This document shows, in pieces, positions 5,495-5,586 of a stretch of 5,586 bases of DNA. Each line of letters opens with the position of its first letter. Positions within the stretch are counted from its first letter, which is position 1. A model generated the notes under the pieces. The model was not told the DNA's origin, searched no databases, and saw only the letters and a program-made list of their open reading frames with translations. Source of the stretch: Sediminibacterium sp. (GTDB lineage: Bacteria; Bacteroidota; Bacteroidia; Chitinophagales; Chitinophagaceae); contig JALQXE010000088.1 of NCBI GenBank assembly GCA_023263235.1, positions 1-5,586 on the forward strand, in the 5' to 3' direction. The position numbers and the translations under genes are program-made.

Positions 5495-5586
5495 AAAGTG
5501 CGGTAAATTCCGGGTTGGTCCAATAGCCTTTAAAAAGATAGTTGCAATTCAGGATTTCTGTTATTGGGGTTCTGGTTTTAAAAGAA
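5478..5586 (-). CDS. C-terminal end of an unidentified protein (runs off the window)
   Basis: The minus strand is open from 5585 for 35 codons to TAA at 5480-5478. The residues include FKTRTPITEILNC and YLFKGYWTNPEFTALCERVH at the very end. The GYWTNPEF..LCERV ending has coding-like composition and resembles a real protein tail, but I do not recognise the family. The start lies outside the window. The stop codon sits within a 19-bp tandem duplication. The hairpin at 5307-5345, with a T-run on the minus strand, is the nearest candidate terminator. Confidence 0.5.
   Translation of the reverse strand, partial: SFKTRTPITEILNCNYLFKGYWTNPEFTALCERVH

Overview
The window looks like a piece of a Bacteroidota (Bacteroidetes) genome, probably of the Chitinophagaceae/Sphingobacteriales kind, with a short foreign or chimeric stretch at its left end. 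The evidence for Bacteroidota is a C-terminal type IX secretion (T9SS) sorting domain on the largest protein, TAnnTTTG-like -7 promoter boxes, start codons without a Shine-Dalgarno sequence, and a PurN of the form with a GGKGMYG stretch. The genus assignment is a guess.

Left end (1-318): GC-rich (182 of the first 300 bases are G/C by hand count). It holds the first 106 codons of a DEAD-box RNA helicase on the minus strand, running off the window. At about 316-323 composition and gene content switch abruptly to AT-rich DNA carrying the last ~146 codons of purN on the plus strand. PurN has lost its N-terminal third, so this point is either an assembly or ligation chimera or a real rearrangement. 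The helicase should not be used to infer the host.

Middle (765-5043): three minus-strand genes in a row. In transcription order they are a two-helix membrane protein with TPR repeats (4387-5043), a 1001-residue secreted CotH-kinase-domain protein with about five cadherin/Big_9-like repeats and a T9SS sorting domain (1313-4318), and a small secreted protein of unknown function (765-1223). A good -7 box precedes the CotH gene. Functionally the CotH protein is exported by the Sec pathway and then by T9SS to the cell surface or medium. The small exported protein downstream could be linked to it, but only position suggests so.

Right end (5082-5586): a divergent intergenic region with a perfect 7-bp inverted repeat, a tRNA-Arg(CCU) gene with a strong terminator, and about 220 bp of non-coding DNA full of hairpins. 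This non-coding stretch includes a second exact 17-bp copy of the tRNA 3' tail followed by another terminator-like hairpin. The window ends with the last 35 codons of an unidentified minus-strand gene whose stop region is duplicated as a 19-bp tandem repeat.

The observations most worth a second look are the duplicated tRNA tail together with a C-A mismatch in the tRNA acceptor stem, the sharp chimeric junction inside purN, and the CotH-repeat-T9SS architecture. I found no CRISPR array, transposase, integrase or recognisable defence system.
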